From Hexactinellida sp. DTS-2022 (Eukaryota > Porifera > Hexactinellida): 64,000 bases of DNA. Position 1 is the first letter of the stretch; each line of letters begins with the position of its first letter. The translations under genes and the position numbers were made by a program. Location of the stretch: positions 10,354,001 to 10,418,000 of the forward strand of contig JAPNXP010000002.1 in assembly GCA_028753945.1 (NCBI GenBank), in the 5' to 3' direction. The notes under the pieces were generated by a model. The model saw only the letters and a program-made list of their open reading frames with translations, searched no databases and was not told where the DNA came from. This document shows positions 29,759 through 40,919 of the stretch, in pieces.

Positions 29759-31947
29759 CAGTGCCGGATTTAGGGTGTTGTGGGCCAGGGGGTTTTATAT
29801 TTTGGGCCTATTTTTATATGCTTTATTTTTCTAATCATAGTCCCTACTTTACATATTTAAGCAGAAACAATTAAATAACACTTTTTATACATAATTACTT
29901 TTAATATAAACCAGTTCCTCGGTCAAGGTCGCATCGTGTCCTTTTTTGTTCGTGTGTGACTACAAAAGACAATTAACGGACGCTTTGCGACCTTACCAAC
30001 CTCAAAAGATCACTCATAATGAATTAGTTAAGGCCTCCGACCTTCTGGAATATGGCCACAGGACCCCTAATTTTTTATGTTAAAATCCATTATTTTATTG
30101 TATTTTGCTATATAATCAAAACAAAGTTTGACTCTCTAGCTCATATAGTTTCCAAGTTACAGCAAGGTATGTGAATTTGGAACTAAATGACGAATCATTG
30201 TATTTAACATTAATTGAGAATTTTCTATTCACTTTCATTTCCTGGAAAATTGGGTTGTTATCAATGCGATGTTAGTGCCTATATAGTTAGTACTAACTAG
30301 CTACCTGAACGTAATAGAGCGTTTTAATTGATATCGTGTTTACTTTCAACACTGTCGGAATGATAAGTTGGAATTTCTCACCTCTGAAAAAAATTCCACA
30401 AAGTCATTGGTGTAGTATTGAAAGTAAACAAGATATCAATTAAAACGCTCTATTACATATAGGTAGCTAGTAGTACTAACTATATTGGCGCTAACATCGC
30501 CTTGATAACTACTCAATTTTCCAGGAAATGAAAGTGAATAGAAAATTCTCAAATAATGTTAAATACAATGATTCGTCACTTAGTTCCATATTCTCATACC
30601 TTCCTGTAACTTGGAAACTATATGAGCTAGAGAGTCAAACTTTGTTTTGATTATATAGCAAAATACAATAATATGATGGATTTTAACATAAAAAATTAGG
30701 GGTCCTGTGGCCATATTCCAGAAGGTCGGAGGCCTTAAGCCTGTGAATTGTAAATTACACTTACTTAATTTTAATTCAGATTTGTTTGTCGCAATTTGGG
30801 AGTCAATGTAATTCAACTTATTAATTAAAATGCAATTTAATACCAAGATTTTCCTCCTGACAATAAATTGTCGGATCAATATGTCATTTACAATGCAGAA
30901 GATATAGGCTGGTAAATCGTTGGATATCTTTGATAGTAATATCATGCATAATTATGTGAATGACGTAATCAAAAATAAATCACCAATAGAAGTAGAGCCA
31001 AACTGGATTAATTAAAGTATGCCATCTCGGAAAAATGTAGGTGAAGATTAAACCTCCAAAACACAATTTGATCAATGAGGAAGCAGTTTGAGGTACGTTT
31101 TTGATAATACCTGGCGCAGATTAAAACTGAAAATTGTTAAATTTTGAAGAGAAATACAATACAATATATAGTATAATGTGAAAAATTTTTGTCGCCTGAA
31201 TCAAAATAGTAGGAGTAAATCAAAATTAGTTCCTACGTGAGACTATAATCCCATACATCGTAACGTGTGCTTCATTTTATGCTGCTTTGTAATCTAAATT
31301 GTGGTCGATTCAGACAAAAACTAATTGAGTTATTCCCAAATACAGTCAAACCTCACATTTCGGGCACTTTGAGCGAACGGTGCCCGTAACTTGGAATTTC
31401 CCCGCATCTCATAAAGTTTATTGTCCATATTTTTATCATTAAACGTGATTATTAGTAAATGAGTACATATTTAGTTTGACTATACATCAATAAGGATGCC
31501 CGTTTGGAAGGTTGAGGTTATGCGCTTTTAATACTTCAGAATGCCGATATTTCCTTTAGAAGACGTTGAGACCAATTAATCATTGTGAACTTCTAAATTT
31601 ATCGCTGCATGCTAATTTGTATTTTTCTAGAGCATATTGTTTTCCCAAATAATTCTAGACTAACACACACAAAAGCAGACAACAATTGTGCTTTTAATAT
31701 ATGGATAGATAACTTTTATTGAAAAAATGTCACGAAGTAATTAAGTATCCGGTGGTTCTAAAATTTTATTGATACTTCGGGTTTAGCTCAAGCAAACTAT
31801 TCATTATATTTTGAAGTTCTTTCGGAAGAAACTAGTTTCTACTCCAAAATCAATCCCATTTCCCGGCCAAGTTGACCTAAACTGGGCCTAAGAATGAAGT
31901 GGGCCTAGGACTTTAGCCCGAGCAGGCCTATGGTAAATCCGCTACTG
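29759..31947. mobile_element. 2189-bp non-coding hAT element with perfect target duplication
   Basis: Left end CAGTGCCGGATTTAGGG and right end, inverted, CAGTAGCGGATTTACC. GATGCTGA occurs at 29751-29758 and 31948-31955. No transposase is left. A TTAA foldback is inserted inside (30032-30734), and CAGTCAAACCTC near 31343 is a single pogo-type end without a partner. Confidence 0.92.
30032..30734. mobile_element. 703-bp near-perfect foldback with TTAA-GG ends (family C)
   Basis: TTAA at 30028-30031 and 30735-30738 flank ends GGCCTCCGACCTTCTGG and its inverse. The arms are about 330 bp each and about 97% identical by eye, with a short centre near 30340-30410. Virtually the whole element can fold into one hairpin. 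Similar arm sequence occurs inside MITE B (about 2040-2110). The high arm identity points to a young insertion or gene conversion between arms. Confidence 0.93.
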
Positions 31948-31955
31948 GATGCTGA

Positions 31956-32075
31956 CGAAAATGTCGAGAACCTCTTGATCTGTCTCTTCGAGAGACAGCG
32001 TTGTAGTTACATTCATAAATAGTAGAGTGCTCGGAGGTGGGCGTCACGACAAAGGTGTCTGTGAATACACGACAA
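31956..32075 (-). CDS. Candidate host-gene exon
   Basis: On the minus strand a strong 3' splice site, TTTTTCTCTTGTTCTTCAG, ends at about 32076. The sequence after it contains a frame reading CRVFTDTFVVTPTSEHSTIY and ECNYNAVSRRDRSRG. It lies directly downstream of the likely exon at 32120-32424. The reading frame joining the two is not settled, because the obvious donor phase gives a short tail and stop. Protein family not recognised. Confidence 0.35.
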
Positions 32076-32119
32076 GATCTGAAGAACAAGAGAAAAAATT
32101 CCAAAATCTTTGTTAAACC

Positions 32120-32424
32120 GGTAAAACGTGGAGAGGTGATACTATAATCTTGACTCTATTAGTTCCTTTGGGAAATGATGCTGATCCGACCCATCGGGGT
32201 TTCTCAATTACGAAAATCGTAAATAGCATAGAGTTTGCCTTCTTAGGGCGGAAACGCATTTCCGTGCTAAACTTAAGCTCTTCGGCTTGTGCCTGCCCAG
32301 CATCTTCCGACTCCTCTTTAACATCCTCTATCATTTCCACCGCACGCTGGATGATTAAATAAGACTTCCAAGGAGACTGAGAGTTATACTGAAGACAAAT
32401 AGACAGTCTATAAAGCACTCGCAA
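32120..32424 (-). CDS. Candidate host-gene exon, unknown protein
   Basis: The minus frame gives about 100 residues of normal, non-repetitive composition: VLYRLSICLQYNSQSPWKSY, then an acidic stretch (DVKEESEDAGQAQAEEL), then RFRPKKANSMLFTIFVIEK and GSASFPKGTNRVKIIVSP. TTTTTGGTTTGCGAG just upstream could be the acceptor; CCG|GTTTAA at 32117 or nearby GT positions could be the donor. The predicted segment looks like a folded intracellular domain. I do not recognise the family. A single-exon pseudogene is the alternative. Confidence 0.4.
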
Positions 32425-32885
32425 ACCAAAAACGTGTGGGGAGCTCTTTATGGCGTTTTTCTCAATATAATGTCAATCCCGGAGACAGCGGGCTACAGAA
32501 ATTGACTCTGACAAATTTAAGATAGTTTGAGGTTTAAGCGGAGATCCCAATGAATCGAAAAATCATGTGAAGTAGTGATCTACCTGCGATTAAAAACATT
32601 CTTATTTGTAAACCTGCTACAACAATTCCTCCAATGCCTGCAGACCCTTTATTTTTGTCAAACCCATAGTATGAGCATGAATATTCTGTGAATCGTTCAA
32701 AAAATCCCGAAACCACAAGGTCATAAACTCCGGAAAATTTCTATTTAAGAAATATGTACACTATCCGGAAAAAGTATTTAAACAACAATATCATGAATTT
32801 ATACATTTATGCAGATCTAGGATAATTTTACACAGCTTTTAGCATGGGTGTATGTGATGTTTAAACAAAAACAAAGGTCTTCAAA
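32425..32885. other. Non-coding stretch
   Basis: No gene recognised. Possibly intron sequence of the candidate gene to its left (minus strand). Confidence 0.4.
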
Positions 32886-32887
32886 AG

Positions 32888-33012
32888 TGATACCGACATT
32901 TCGAGAAGCGACATTTCGAGACGCGACAATTCGATACCGACAATTCGAGATGCCGACATTTCGAGATGCCGACATTTCGAGATGCGACATTTCGAGATGC
33001 GACATTTCGATA
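32888..33012. repeat. Minisatellite, about 16-bp unit GCGACATTTCGAGAT
   Basis: About eight units alternating between GCGACATTTCGAGA and GCCGACATTTCGAGAT, with GATACCGACAATTCGA variants. The frames through it (EMSHLEMSHLE and others) are repeat shadows. Confidence 0.88.
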
Positions 33013-33175
33013 CCAAATCTGAAATCATACCAAAACAGTGAGAATTCGAAACAGTTGCTCATTAGAATAGTTGTTATTAGTTGTAGTATCTCACATTTTG
33101 AATGATTTGATTTTGAATGATTTTCACATCAACAATTTTTAAATGATTTTGATTTAAAATCAAAATCAATGAGTT

Positions 33176-33664
33176 ATGTCAAGGCCCGCCAGTGGCGGCA
33201 AGGCAGCGGCGGCGGAACAGCCTCAGCCTCAGCCAACTAGTATATCAGATGGCATCGAAGCGTTAAAGGATTGGGCAGAACAAAGGTTTGATGACAACTA
33301 CCAATTTTGTTATGCAGGGGTACATTCTAGGCAGTTGATGAATTTCGACAGTGAAGATATAGAGGTACAGTCGAAATCCGTTTTTTTGCCCACCAAAATG
33401 CGTGGAAAAGAGTCAAAAAATCCAGTATTTATCATTATACAGTCCTAGGAGGTTATGAAGAAACAAGGAGAAGCAAGGAGGTAAAATAAACTGGAGAGGC
33501 AAAAATACTTTCGGCAAAAAACCCGATTTCGTAAGTAGTAGCTGATTAGGAAGAACAATCCCTTGAACAAATGTTGGATTCGTACCCACCTAAAAAAACG
33601 CAGAACGCAAAGGAAATGCCTAATGAACATGAAGTGATCGAAGTGTTCTTAGAACCCGAGATCG
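33176..33664 (+). pseudogene. Unassigned coding fragment interrupted by a MITE
   Basis: The frame from 33176 starts MSRPASGGKAAAAEQPQPQP and continues SISDGIEALKDWAEQRFDDN to FDSEDIEV at 33367, where a pogo-type MITE begins. After the MITE, EEQSLEQMLDSYPPKKTQ and EMPNEHEVIEVFLEPEIEN run to a stop near 33672. Base composition is locally GC-richer, with normal-looking acidic protein sequence. Both sides carry AAATCATTTTGATT-rich DNA like the interior of the hAT MITE at 11360-11935, so it could be the N-terminus of a hAT protein. Not recognised. Confidence 0.35.
33368..33531. mobile_element. Pogo/Tc1-type MITE (CAGTCGAAA family), copy 3
   Basis: Left end CAGTCGAAATCCG after TA. The right end is shortened to ACCCGATTTCG, then TA. 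Interior matches the copy at 22535-22721. Confidence 0.8.
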
Positions 33665-33679
33665 AAAATTGAATTTATT

Positions 33680-34312
33680 GATTAGTGAGCTTCTAACATA
33701 CAAAACCCGGGTCGCATCCGTCTACTTTCCAAGAAAAAGGAGCATTTCCACAATGGTGGTTAAATCATTTTGATTCACCACAATATCATAAAAATCAAAA
33801 TAAAATCATTTCAAATTACTATGATATAATTTGTTTTTTTTGTAACCCCTGAGCCCCGAAGATGTTCTTTTGCCGAATACTAATATGCACACAATTACAG
33901 ATTTTTAAATAAATAATGAAAATGGATATACACATTGTCTGAAACTGACAAACCAAGTTGCAATGATGATTTGAGAAAAAAGTAAGATCTTATTTTGTCA
34001 ATCAATTTGGGTAAAATATTACACCAATCGAGAAACAGAAATAATTTCGACCCAGGTCCATTGATTGTTTTCCAATCTAAACTCACAAAACAGTTGAGGC
34101 TGGCCTCGCCACTGGCTGTATCACAGCAGAAAATATTCGGATTGATATGAAATTAAGCACTTTGATTAATTTACCATGTGGAATTCAAATATGCTTTCAG
34201 AATTAATATATGAATAACAACAGGTTACTTATTTAGCTGGGGTATAGGTACAATCCATTACTTCTTTGGCCTGGGATAATATGTATAACCTGTCACTTAT
34301 TTTGGCAGGAGT
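33680..34312. other. AT-rich non-coding stretch
   Basis: No gene or clear repeat ends recognised, beyond ATTTTGATT-type low complexity near 33765-33830. Confidence 0.45.
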
Positions 34313-36886
34313 CAGTGGCGGAGACACGGTGGGGCCAGATGGGGCCATGGCCCCATTATTTTATGAGTTGCTATTCGTTTGCCATAAAATATTACCCAGT
34401 TTATATATCTTCTTCAATTTTATTGTCCAATTTAAATATTAGTGGTAATCATGCATAGATTCTTTACTAAAACACCAGTCGCCCCCCAACACTCAGTATC
34501 TGGCGATGACAGCGAATTCTACACTTGCTAAGCGTGCCAGAGTAGATCCCTCCCCTACAGCTGACTTTCTCAGGATTGATGGTGTCAGTCACATATCGCA
34601 CAACCTCTCTGAGCCACATTCTCAACCAGTTCTAAAAGACAACCCTAAGCGGGTCTTTGGCGCAAGATCTCGGTGTTTCTACAAGGAGAGGTACAGGGGA
34701 AGAGCTTGGCTCGAGTATTCCATCTCTTCTGACTCAGAATTTTGTTATTGCTGCCGAGCATACTCGAACAATTCTACCAGCGACCAGTGGACTAAGTTTG
34801 GATTCAACAACTGGAAAGGAGCTATGGAAGAGAGCAAAGGCTTTAAGTTACACGAGGCTTCCGAGGCTCACATCGAAGCTTTTGTGAAGTGGTGTAGTTT
34901 CAAGGAGAGTGTGCGGAGTGGTAGTATCATCACAAAAATAGCGGCAATCTCGAGACAAGATATATTGGATAACCGTCACTACATCAAGACTGTGGCCCAG
35001 GTCATCGTTCTCTGCAGCGTTCAGGATATGGGTCTGCGAGGTCACCGTGAGGGACGCCTCGAAGATTCGTCCGGAGATTCTGTGGAACTCGATTTTAACT
35101 GCGGAAATCGCAATAGAGTCAACTTCCTTGAGATCCTCTCGTCCTACGCTATCCATGATCCTATCATAAAGAGGAAGCTCATGAGCGATTCGTGTCATGC
35201 ACAGTACGCTCATCATTCCATCCATGACCAGCTGCACTCCCTACTAGCAAAGTCTGTCCGTACCGACATACTTTCCAATCTGAAGTCAGCGAAATATTTC
35301 GCCATCATGTGCGATGAAACGAAAGATGTCGGAAAAGAAGAGCAGCTATCCATTTGTTTGCGTTATGTTGATTGTGGAGTCCTTCATGAGGACTTTTACA
35401 ACTTCGTGAAGGCAGATGGTTTGGATAGTCGATCAGTCATGGCAGTTCTGAAGGAGCAGCTTGATGGCATGGGAGTGGATTCAGCGAGTCATCTGGTAGC
35501 CCAGTGCTATGATGGCGCAAGTGTTATGTCTGGCCGCCTGGGAGGACTACAAGCGCTCATGCGCGAGCCCATTTGTCCCTTGGCAATTTATGTGCATTGC
35601 TGGGCACATCGATTGAACCTCGTTGTCGTTTCTTGCGTAAGCGGAATCGACAAAGCGGCAAGGTTCTTCGAGAATATGCAGACGCTCTACACATTCTTCT
35701 CTGCTAGTGTGCCTCATGACTATTTCCACGCTACACAAAAGGACTTACGTAGAACATAGAGGAATGAAAGCACTGATCCTGAAGGAGTTGAAGTCTCTAT
35801 CCAAGACGAGGTGGTGTAGTCAGGCTGAAGCGTGTGATGCTGTAGTGGCCAACCTGGGAAGTGTGATCAAGTCTGTGGAACATTTTGCAGATGATGACTA
35901 CCGTGAAAGACGAGCTAATGCACAAATCATTGTGGGTTTCATTGACACGGATTTCATAGTCTGTTTCGTACTCTTTCAGAATATTATGCGGAAGTGCAAT
36001 ATTGTAGCTAACTACCTGCAGAGTAGGGACATGAATACGAGCAAGGCTGTCGAACTCATCGACGCACTAAGAAAGTCATTATATTCTCCAGAGCTGTTTG
36101 AAGATATTTGGCAGAATGCAACAACGCTGACAAATGCCCACGAGATCGCCGCTCCCCTTGAGTTAGCCGCCGCCGGTGCAGGAAAGATACTAACCAATAC
36201 ACGTGGACCAGAAAAGACAACAAAGAGAAATTGTTAGCCAATGTTGTGAATGTTTTTGTAGATGAACTCAACAAACGTTTTGATGGTTCCGTCTGCGATC
36301 TACTTCGTTCGATGGCTTCGCTAATCCCGTCATCTTCACATTTTCTCGACATTGACAATCTAAAGCCTTTCGCGAGAGACTATGCCCTAGACGAAAAATT
36401 GCTAAAAGTGAGATAGATGTCTTTTCTGCGCAGTACCGAATAGCTGATCCTAGTTGTAAGTCGTTGCTTGACATGTTGCACTTCATTGAGCTCTATAAAA
36501 CATGTTACGCTCAACTCTACAAGGCCATGGTGATTTCAGCAACGATTCAGGTGACAACAGCAGAAAACGAGAGATCTTTTAGTTGCCTGAAAAGGACAAC
36601 GACGTATCTGCGCAGTGTCATGAACCACGAACGTCTTGGAGACCTTGGTACTCTCTCTATCAACAGAGGAAGAGCTTCCAATATCGACCTCGAGGATATA
36701 GTTGATAGCTTCTCAAGTCTCTCAGAAAGGAGAATAGTCTTGAATTAGATTGTGATTATAGTAGATTGTCATAAGTGAACTAGTGATATATTTTAAATAC
36801 TGATTTTGTTTGATAAATTGGCCCCACCCGAGTTTTATCTGACCTCGAATGGTCCCACCGCGCTTTTCACTCTAGCGCCGCTACTG
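34313..36886 (+). mobile_element. 2.6-kb hAT transposon with ZMYM1-like transposase
   Basis: The left end CAGTGGCGGAGAC and the right end, inverted, CAGTAGCGGCGCT agree at 9 of the first 11 positions. Subterminal GGGGCCA/TGGCCCCA stretches occur on both sides. No clean 8-bp duplication is seen (GCAGGAGT versus TTCTTGAG), so one flank may have changed. The transposase fills most of the interior. Confidence 0.85.
34506..36748 (+). pseudogene. hAT transposase, TTF zinc finger plus DUF4371 (ZMYM1-like), frame-shifted
   Basis: The first frame (34506-35759, 417 residues) carries the TTF-type zinc finger (RCFYKERYRGRAWLEYSI, then FCYCC at residues 79-83). It also carries the first catalytic Asp in IMCDETKDVGKEEQL (D270), the second in QCYDGASVMSGRL (D336) and HCWAHRLNL at 364-372. 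The rest follows in other frames: 35707-36237, 36231-36416 and 36464-36748. The last holds the hAT C-terminal dimerisation motif ENERSFSCLKRTTTYLRS with the third catalytic acid. Shifts lie near 35745, 36205 and 36415, so the copy is inactive but not very old. The family cuts and inserts with 8-bp duplications. Confidence 0.92.
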
Positions 36887-37006
36887 TTCTTGAGTATAGT
36901 GGGGCCTTGAGGCTCGACCCGCAAGTTGAAAATGAAATTTCATTTAATGTTATAAAACTTAGATTTTAGTTTATTGCATATTTAGCGAGCTCTATATGAT
37001 AAAAGT

Positions 37007-37266
37007 ACCGTATTTATTCGAATAGTAGCCTCTATTCGAATAATCGCCTACCTCCAATAATCGCCCCCCTAAAGTAGCAAATAAAAATTAATTACTGCTA
37101 CCCGGAGTAAACATTTATATCTAATAAACTCACAATACGATTATAAACCGATTATCATAAATAAATTGTAATAAAATGTGATATTCTAGAAAATTGATCA
37201 AAATTATTGGTCCAAAAATGGAGTAAAAAACAATAATCGCCTAGGCTACTATTCGAGTAAATACGG
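37007..37266. mobile_element. MITE ACCGTA family, copy 2
   Basis: ACCGTATTTATTCGAATAG to its inverse, about 260 bp, interior nearly identical to copy 1. Inserted at a TA in the left inverted repeat of the 5.5-kb unit (AGTA / TTCAC on the two sides, matching AGTATTCAC in the right repeat). Confidence 0.9.
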
Positions 37267-37622
37267 TATTCACGGAAAGTTTCATTAAGTTGGTATAAAC
37301 TAAACAAAACTTAAGCAAAAACTAAGAATTTGCTTAACTTTAGGCAAATTCGTAGAATTTTCGAAATCTTTTCTTAACTCTGATTAAAACTTGAGTTAAA
37401 ACTTAAGTTATACCGGACGTTGACTTAACTGTTATTTTATTTCAAACTTATCACTAACTTCAACTAACGAACATATACAATATAAACACCGGATATATAA
37501 ATAACAATTTAACAATAATTACATAATTGCATTCTTAATGAATGTTAATTTAAAATAATATACATAGATTTTGCTTGAATAATAACTATTATAATCTGTA
37601 CTAGCTCTTCATATTTCACAGG

Positions 37623-39760
37623 ATGAGTGAATTTGTTTCTAATAAATACGCGTATTATACTTATGTAGCTAACGACAGAGGGATCACTCAATCTGTGATA
37701 CCTCTAATTGAAAAGCGCCATCTTTTGGAGGAGGATAGCGAAGTAATACGTTACAAGTACTACTCACTCAAAAATCTAGGGAATCCTCCCGAAAAAGAAA
37801 TGATTTGGAAACATGGGAATATATGGTATTTCATTCTATTCCATTACCTGTAAAACAACCTCGAAAGAAACGAATTTCAAATTATTCAGGATCAGATTCA
37901 GATGGCTTTTCAGTAGTGACACTTCCTGGTCTTAAAGTTTTTCCCGAACACATTGCAACGGATTCTAAAAAACATATTTTAGATTGCAACCTAAAAACTT
38001 CACGGCAACTTTTGGAACATATCACTTTTATAGCCGAACGAGAACTAATTGAACCAAAAAAACTAGTTGCACTAACTTTAGAATTGGTTTCCAATGATAC
38101 ATATGATAGAGATACCTCAAGAGTATGTAAAGAAATAATTGAAAAGGGCTCATTCAATAAAGTTGTCACTAAAATTTCCATTCCGTAATCGGCGCATTTG
38201 TTAGACATCTTAGAAATAGGTTCAACTAAGAATTCAGAGCTAAAGCGGATCTTGAAAGGGGAAAATGTTAAATTACCACCATACAAAGTAGTCTCGCTAT
38301 TTCGTGGAGAAATCTCCTTAGCAGATGAGATGAGGATAGTTCAAAACCCTGAAGGGTTCTCAGTTGAAATAGGTATATCATATCATTTAATTCTTTCTCT
38401 CACCATTCAACGTACCCTTGAAAATTTAGATCCCATTTCAGACACACAATATACTCTTAATGTCACAATATCAGATGGACTGGATGGTTCAGGTACTCAC
38501 CGCATCTACAATCAAAACAATTCAAATCCAGATTTATCCACTAAAAGTTTTATCTTGTTTGGATTCAAAGTCCTAACCATCACTGATACCAATCATAACC
38601 AAATATTCTTAATAAGTTTCCAAATTCGCCTTTCTCTTTTAGACTAGTTGCTTTAATAGCTCTTAAAGAAGATTATGGCAATGTCAAATTTATAATGGAG
38701 ACTCTGATAAATCCTGAAACTGACCATATCATGGAGGATGTGTTTAATCTAGGTGGCGGATGATTAATGTTAAAATAATTCGTTCCCTTTTTGATACTAA
38801 GATGGCTGGTCTATTGGATGGTGTAGGAGGGGCTTCATGTCATAAATGTACTGCGACTGAGTCCCAAATTAAAAGCTTAGAATGGGTTGAATATGGATTC
38901 CCCATTAACAGATTCGTCAAAGATGCTCACGAAATTTTCAGTGAGGTTAATAAAGAAGTATTTTTGAAATTACCTTCTCATCAACGTGTTGGTATAACTC
39001 ACCAACCAACATCCAACATCAACATCATAGCAGCTTCTCCCCTACATGCATATCTTTGTGTTTTCAAGTGGTTTATGCTCCTAATATACCATCTGGATGC
39101 AGGTCGCACACAATGGTCGCCATCAAACTCTAAGTTCCAAGCATCGATGAGACGCATTAGATCAATCAATGAAGAAAGATGTAATATCAGCGTTGACATT
39201 CCTTCTAGCTATGGAGGTACTTCGACTACAGGGAATGTTGCTCGTGACTGTTTCATGAACAAGAGAGAGTTCTTAAAATGGGCTACTTGTTCAATTGATC
39301 CAGTTCATAAACCAACACTAGAAAGAATTCAAACCAATCTATCAGTAATTTTGAGATTGGTCAACAGCGGCGATAAGATCAACTGTGTAAATCAGAGGAA
39401 TTGTGCAAAGGAACATATCGATTCATCATTGGTGAGTTTGCATGTGCAAGCATAACACCTTCCTTGCATAAATTGCTTTCCCATTCTTTCCAAATAATTC
39501 ATTCTTACAATAGTGGCTACGGTTTAAAAAATATTTCAGAAGATTGTTTAGAAGCCTGTAACAAGTATGTAAGGCGATATCGGGAAAACTTAGCTCGTAA
39601 GACGTCATTTACCAACAATGTGCGTTATATATTGGTTCGTATATTGTGTAATAGCGACCCTGTACTTGTAGAAAATCGTTTCAGACCAACAAAAGTATCT
39701 AAAGACCCTGCAAACTGCAAACAAGACACATTATACAATAACACACTAATAGAAGGTTAA
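37623..39760 (+). pseudogene. RAG1/Transib-family core transposase, broken
   Basis: Frames follow in order: 37623-37853, 37805-38188, 38198-38647, about 38608-38760, 38760-39455 and 39401-39760. Core features are in the order known from RAG1 and Transib: VKLPPYKVVSLF; SDGLDGSGTHRIYNQ with the first catalytic Asp (about 38474-38485); an acidic LIALKEDYGN middle segment; a zinc pair SCHKC (38838-38849); SLHKLLSH as the H-x4-H zinc partners; and SEDCLEACNKYVRRYRENL, where the Glu of LEACNK (39551-39553) stands at the third catalytic position. Breaks: a TAA at 38186-38188 and frameshifts near 37840, 38610, 38758 and 39400. A splice-acceptor-like CATATTTCACAG precedes the first ATG. The family is a cut-and-paste DNA transposase and the source of vertebrate V(D)J recombinase. 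No RAG2/kelch partner is seen nearby. Confidence 0.88.
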
Positions 39761-40411
39761 CAATAAATGTTTAGTCAATTCGTACTATTTAGTTGCTTTG
39801 TATTAGCTTCCTAGGCATATTAATTTTGTTAATGTTTCCATAAAATATTAACCTATGGTAACGCAGCTATTATAATGTCATACACTGGGGCGTAGCCACG
39901 AGATAGAGATTGGTAGGGACGGGTCTATGTTTATGAGTCATCAAAGTTAGGACTTTTTGGAGGATTTTCATTATGTTTGATATAAATACTAATTCTCTGT
40001 AAATTATTGGTACAGCCAGGGCTCTACCAAACTTACCGAAGTATCCGCACATTATACATGATGTATTTTAATAATTAGCATAAAATATAGAGTGATAAAT
40101 ATTAAATTACTAACTGAATACTGCCGAAAGCTTTTTCATGAATTTCTAATTCACTACAATTCTTTTGAATCAAAAGAATGAACTTTTATATTCAAAAGTC
40201 ATCAAGACATTCATATTTTGTCAACTTTCATAATTTTTTGCAAAATTTTGTTGAATATTTTGTCCAAAAATTGTGACAAACAATTTTTCTTTGAAACGAA
40301 ATATCCTGAGAATAAAGGAAGTTAGTCTTACTTTGAAAACTACATCATGTGGAGCCATAATATTCCATTTTGGATAGCATATTTCAAACGATTCGGATCG
40401 GACGCATACTA
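39761..40411. other. Non-coding stretch downstream of the transposase
   Basis: No gene. ACTGGGGCGTAGCCACGA at 39886-39903 may be the left end of a nested element whose right end is TGGCTACGCCC at 41770-41780. Flanks ATGTCATA and ATGACACA agree at 6 of 8. Repeat E lies at 40111-40190. Confidence 0.4.
40111..40190 (+). repeat. Dispersed repeat E, copy 1
   Basis: CTGAATACTGCCGAAAGC...TACAATTCTTTTGAAT...CTTTTATATTCA matches 47427-47510 in direct orientation. Confidence 0.75.
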
Positions 40412-40912
40412 CAGTGGAACCTCTATAAGTGGGGAGCATGGGACGGCGAAAATTTCAATTGCCCCCCATTCCCCGGTTATAAAATTCAATTGGAAAAACA
40501 TTATATATGCTATATTATGCAAAGTATTCATATAACACACACATTAATGCACGTTATAGTTATTATTTGTATATTATGACAATTTAGTTAACTGCTGATC
40601 TACACTAGGTGATTTCTTCTAAAAACATCAGAGTAGATCAATCGAAAATATTTATTCTGTAGAACTTTAGAGTCGATTTATTGGAAATATTGTATTATTT
40701 TATAAGAATCATGTTAGGATTTGTCCATTCCCCCCATTTACGGAGGTTGTTTTGTATGCAGATAAAAACTCCTTGAAATTTATGGTCCCCCACTTCCCCA
40801 CTTCCCCGCTTATAGAGGTTCATTTGTATGGATATATACGAATATGGAAAAAAAATTCCCCTACTATGGAGGTTCCCCATTTATAGAGACCCCACTGATA
40901 GAGGTTGTACTG
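40412..40912. mobile_element. 501-bp pogo/Tigger-type element
   Basis: Left CAGTGGAACCTCTATAAGTG; right TAGAGGTTGTACTG preceded by another CCCATTTATAGAGACCCC. TA on both sides. Several partial copies of the end (AACCTC-TATA-AG-GGGG) are stacked inside near 40740-40830, so more than one insertion or a tandem of ends is present. No transposase. Confidence 0.75.
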
Positions 40913-40919
40913 TACTAAG

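Noticed and set aside
32817-33105. ORFs with repeated EMSHLEMS or TFRDA motifs
   Set aside because: Shadows of the GCGACATTTCGAGAT minisatellite.
37267-37330. RAG-type recombination signal (CAC heptamer plus A-rich nonamer) at 37271
   Set aside because: A CACGGAA with AAACAAAAC about 24 bp later is suggestive, but the right-hand counterpart does not show the same spacing, and A-rich nonamers are expected by chance here.
37623-39760. Kolobok or piggyBac transposase, suggested by the TTAA-type ends
   Set aside because: The zinc CxxC ... H-x4-H and SED-LEACNK-RRYRENLARK features are those of RAG1/Transib, not of Kolobok or piggyBac.
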